DNA of 64,000 nucleotides from Lampris incognitus. Its lineage: Eukaryota; Chordata; Actinopteri; Lampriformes; Lampridae. Both the position numbers and the translations under genes were made by a program. Below, one piece after another: positions 62,343 to 64,000 of this stretch (the stretch's first letter is position 1; each line of letters begins with the position of its first letter). The notes below the pieces were generated by a model. That model was not told the DNA's origin. It saw only the letters and a list, made by a program, of their open reading frames with translations, and did not search any database. Location: assembly GCF_029633865.1 (NCBI RefSeq), contig NC_079214.1:24031373-24095372 (forward strand), written 5' to 3'.

Positions 62343-62955
62343 TGTTAGGGTTTGCACCCGACCCCAAGAGCACAAACACAGAAGGCACAATATAGCGGGA
62401 CCAACAGGCTAATTTATTGAAGAGAAAACTCAGGAAGTCCACTCTCACCAGGAAACGCGAAGTCCACCTTTAAGCCGGGAACCGTGGAGTCGCCCTTTAA
62501 TCCGGGAACAGTGGAGTCGGCCCTTAATCCAGGCAGGAGGGGGGGGGTAAACAGGAGGATACCAAAGGAGAACGGAAAATCACAGCAACGCTGGAGTGAA
62601 GAAATCCTCTTCGTAAACGGAAAGCAGCGCACAGGGGAAGGGGAGCAACGAGGAAGGTCCAACAGAGAAATCTCCAGGGAAGATCCAGGTAAGTAAACAA
62701 ACTTCGATGAGCAGGACAAGCACAAGTACTCTCCCAGGGAACGGCACGAACTGGCAACAAGCTGAGAGTGACACAGCCAGATATAGGGAGGTGATTGCCA
62801 ACAGGTGAGTGGAGGGGTAACGAGGAAACAGGCATCAGGTGGAGTTGGCAGAGCTCCGGGTACGCTTACACTGCAGAGCGGGTGTGGAGCGGGGAGACGT
62901 TGAGCCTTGGCCAAGGTTACACTGCAGAGCGGGTGTGGAGCGGCGAGACGTAACA
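62343..62955 (-). repeat. 5' LTR of sushi-type element
   Basis: In element orientation: a TATA box (TATAT at 62785-62781), a predicted transcript start at about 62755, and a polyadenylation signal AATAAA at 62418-62413. U3 is then about 200 bp, R about 340-360 bp and U5 about 50 bp. Confidence 0.9.
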
Positions 62956-62960
62956 GGACC

Positions 62961-63420
62961 TCAGGGCAGCCTTTGACACCACTGATCACTGTAAACTATT
63001 AGATTAAATTGTAATTTTGGTGTCTCTGGCTTAGCTCTCTCTTGGCTTAAGTCCTACTTATCTGGAAGAACACATTGTGTCTGCTATAGTAATATTACAT
63101 CAAAATTCTCTGACGTTAAATATGGTCTACCTCAGGACTGTTCTTGGCCCTCTACTTTCCTCTCTTTATATTCATCTCTTGGCCAAATTATACGTAGTCA
63201 TGGAATAAATCTGCATTGCTATGCGGATGACACTCAGTTGTATGTGCCAATAAGGGCTGATAATCATACTCAAATAACTAATTTAGAGGCCTGCTTGGCT
63301 GCTGTGAAAAATTGGATGTCACTAAATTTCCTGCTTTTAAATTCAGTTAAAACTGAGATGCTAAAAAAAAACCCTGAGATGCTGGTTGTTGGCCCTGCTA
63401 GACACAGACACCAATTTGAT
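62961..63420 (+). pseudogene. L2-clade LINE reverse transcriptase, 3' part after sushi insertion
   Basis: Resumes the RT exactly at the GGACC duplication (AAFDTTDH), then LHCYADDTQLYVPIR with the catalytic YADD, and NWMSLNFLLLNSVKTEM, characteristic of L2/CR1-type LINEs. It contains several stops and frameshifts. The normal 3' end is cut off by the next gypsy fragment at about 63420. Confidence 0.8.
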
Positions 63421-64000
63421 CAAGTAACTTGATCATAAGTCATAATTTCCCCGGAATACAGTTTCAGCTTGGTTGTGCTCGCGTGTAACGCTGTTCCGGG
63501 TGATGGCTTCCCTTTGTACTTGCTGCTCATAACATTGCAAGTGGCGTCTGTACCTATCTGGCATGCCTGCCTTTTATCATTCAGACGCAGGTTCACAAAC
63601 CATTTGAGTCCCTGGCATGTCAGGGTGCTAATGCATTCAGTGGCTAGGAACAGAGTCCCATTCCCCTCGCTCAACATCTTTGGACTTGCTTCTAGCCTGA
63701 CATGCTTTGGCAACATGATTTGAAAAGTCTTTCCATAGGCTGGGCATTGCTCTCTGCCCCGCTTGTGACTGTTTCCACAATATTTATAGATCCAATGTGG
63801 GTCTCCCCTCCATTTTTCCTTGAGTTTTACATCTCTCGTTTTGCTTGTCAACCGCATTCCCACTGTCTGTGTGCACTTGTGGGCCTTCCATAATTTTCAT
63901 GCGTTTCTCTGTCAGTTCCGCAAGCCGACAGATTTCAACTGCTGCAGTTAGCATCAGGTCTCATTCACGTAGCAAGCGCCTCCTGGTGTCCTCACTTGCA
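63421..64000 (-). pseudogene. gag-protease fragment of another gypsy element
   Basis: On the minus strand, a nucleocapsid motif YCGNSHKRGREQCPAYGKT, then a protease segment VNLRLNDKRQACQIGTDATC, where DTG has become GTD. Upstream toward the window edge is a frameshifted gag with a CRLAELTEKRMK-like stretch. It runs to the end of the window, so its 5' end is not seen. It differs from the other three gypsy copies. Confidence 0.65.

Larger units (their letters stand above)
57257..62955 (-). mobile_element. Tf1/sushi-group Ty3/gypsy retrotransposon, nearly intact
   Basis: The 5' LTR is 62343-62955 (613 bp) and the 3' LTR 57257-57866 (610 bp). By eye they differ only by one G in a G-run and a TG dinucleotide. 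Both start TGTTACG and end CCTAACA on the element strand. A 5-bp target duplication GGACC is at 57252-57256 and 62956-62960. The interior has gag (intact), protease, RT, RNase H, integrase and a chromodomain. The last feature, the gag type and the self-priming layout place it in the Tf1/sushi group, relatives of the mammalian RTL/PEG10 ancestors. One single-base insertion near 58897 splits pol. Confidence 0.95.

Overview
The window is vertebrate nuclear DNA, almost certainly from a teleost fish. It holds intron-containing genes with GT/AG splice sites and very long (TG)n, (GATA)n and (TA)n tracts. It also carries fish-type mobile elements: V-SINE/DANA-like SINEs, an L2-clade LINE, a Penelope-like element with a GIY-YIG domain, Tc1-like transposons, hAT-like MITEs and Ty3/gypsy elements of the Tf1/sushi group. 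No bacterial features, rRNA, CRISPR array or convincing functional tRNA gene is visible.

There are two host genes, both in the first 17 kb and convergent. coro2b (coronin 2B, + strand) enters the window already inside the gene; its last nine coding exons (370 codons) run from 61 to the stop at 9993-9995. anp32a (acidic leucine-rich nuclear phosphoprotein 32A, - strand) is complete in seven coding exons from the ATG at 16890 to the stop at 13672, 258 codons. The same two genes are convergent neighbours in human (15q23, from memory), so this is conserved synteny. The coro2b introns are crowded with microsatellites, three sense copies of one tRNA-derived SINE, and a hAT MITE with an 8-bp target duplication. 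I found no further host exons after about 17.1 kb.

From 20 to 64 kb the window is a mobile-element landscape. In order it holds: a MITE; V-SINEs; a 3' LINE fragment; an internally deleted gypsy element with paired 193-bp LTRs (25318-27315); a V-SINE interrupted by a Penelope 3' end (27745-28192); a GC-rich foldback (28439-28605); a foldback with tRNA-like arms (33112-33386); two abutting hairpin palindromes (34352-34491); more SINEs; a 5'-truncated Penelope-like element with two later insertions (40457-42605); a Tc1-like transposon with long IR/DR ends (44921-46549); a Tc1-derived foldback with 535-bp arms (47383-48579); a second Tc1-like transposon (48819-50041); a ZMYM/DUF4371-like hAT remnant; a decayed gypsy element (50926-54615); and an L2-type LINE (about 55015-63420) into which a V-SINE and later a nearly intact sushi-type gypsy element (57257-62955, - strand) inserted. 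A further gypsy gag-protease fragment runs off the right edge.

The most informative find is in the sushi-type element. It has near-identical LTRs, an intact gag and a pol broken only by one base. Ten bases at the predicted mRNA start, 30 nt downstream of a TATA box in the LTR, are exactly complementary to the ten bases that begin two nucleotides after the 5' LTR. This is the arrangement expected for Tf1/sushi-type self-primed reverse transcription.
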